A stretch of DNA of 64,000 nt, from positions 5,498,001-5,562,000 of the forward strand of contig NZ_CP120863.1 of NCBI RefSeq assembly GCF_026191725.2. The letters are read 5' to 3'. Each line of letters opens with the position of its first letter. Within the stretch, counting starts at the first letter, position 1. The DNA is from Roseibium porphyridii. GTDB taxonomy: Bacteria > Pseudomonadota > Alphaproteobacteria > Rhizobiales > Stappiaceae. The notes under the pieces are model-generated. The model was not told the origin of the DNA. It saw nothing but the letters and a program-made list of their open reading frames with translations, and searched no databases. This document shows positions 63,883-64,000 of this stretch, piece after piece. The translations under genes were made by a program, and so were the position numbers.

Positions 63883-64000
63883 TGTTCGGCGTGCTTGAAG
63901 GAACCGGATTTGAAGTCATCGAACCCGAGTTCGCAGCCTGCTTTATCGGTCATGCAAGGGTTGAACGGCTGTGGACCGGTGCCAGATGGTCTGAAGGCCC
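63882..64000 (+). CDS. SMP-30/gluconolactonase/LRE-family protein, 3'-truncated by window
   Basis: Only 39 codons are visible: a FEVIEPEFAACFIGHARVER stretch followed by LWTGARWSEG, the characteristic N-terminus of SMP-30/gluconolactonase beta-propellers, whose Glu is the first metal ligand. The ATG overlaps the b561 stop (TAATG). Such enzymes open sugar lactones, so this gene suggests that the imported sugar is oxidised to a lactone. Confidence 0.8.
   Translation, partial: MFGVLEGTGFEVIEPEFAACFIGHARVERLWTGARWSEG

Overview
The window looks like chromosomal DNA of a moderately GC-rich alphaproteobacterium of the Hyphomicrobiales, probably a marine or plant-associated heterotroph. The grounds are the gene order rplU-rpmA-(acetyltransferases)-obgE-proB-proA-nadD-rsfS-rlmH-envC-ctpA-yibQ-rppH, which is typical of that order, and the abundance of TRAP and ABC sugar-acid importers. 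A Stappiaceae/Roseibium-like host is my inference. No phage, IS element, CRISPR array or replication origin was seen.

Bases 1-25 kb are mostly core genes. A partial unknown gene (1-984) ends at a clear terminator. A reverse-strand NAD-dependent formate dehydrogenase operon follows (FdsG-FdsB fusion, then FdsA). A long reverse-strand run comes next: rppH, a YibQ-type deacetylase-like protein, ctpA, envC, an acetyltransferase, rlmH, rsfS, nadD, proA, proB, obgE, four translationally coupled GNAT acetyltransferases, rpmA, and an rplU with a helix-hairpin-helix tail. A tRNA-Ser(CGA) then marks the edge of a less ordered stretch (20.8-25.5 kb) with two VOC proteins, tiny ORFs, an ABC-F ATPase, another GNAT and an AT-rich gap.

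Bases 25.5-39 kb form an oligouronate (alginate-type) utilisation locus. It contains a TRAP transporter, an SDR likely to reduce 4-deoxy-5-hexoseulose uronate (DEH), a PL15-like oligoalginate lyase, and an ABC importer whose binding protein closely resembles AlgQ2 of Sphingomonas sp. A1 (permeases AlgM2/AlgM1, ATPase AlgS). Divergent from it are an RraA-family putative aldolase and a GntR/FCD regulator, followed by a KdgF-like cupin. Tandem TTTACAA half-sites precede four of its transcription units, and a second 16-bp motif occurs three times.

Bases 39-49 kb form an L-idonate/5-ketogluconate/gluconate locus: L-idonate dehydrogenase, a 2-ketoacid reductase, IdnO, gluconokinase, a beta-hydroxyacid dehydrogenase, a small barrel protein, two LacI regulators and a second TRAP transporter. 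GTTATCGATAAC palindromes sit in the promoters.

Bases 49-64 kb hold three ABC sugar importers (RbsA/MglA type, a short-ATPase type with a LuxP-like binding protein, and UgpC/MalK type) with two more LacI regulators and GTTACCGGTAAC-type operators. The last operon continues into a cytochrome b561-like protein and an SMP-30/gluconolactonase-family gene cut by the window end. Overall the second half is a sugar and sugar-acid scavenging region with four LacI and one GntR regulator, each beside its apparent targets.
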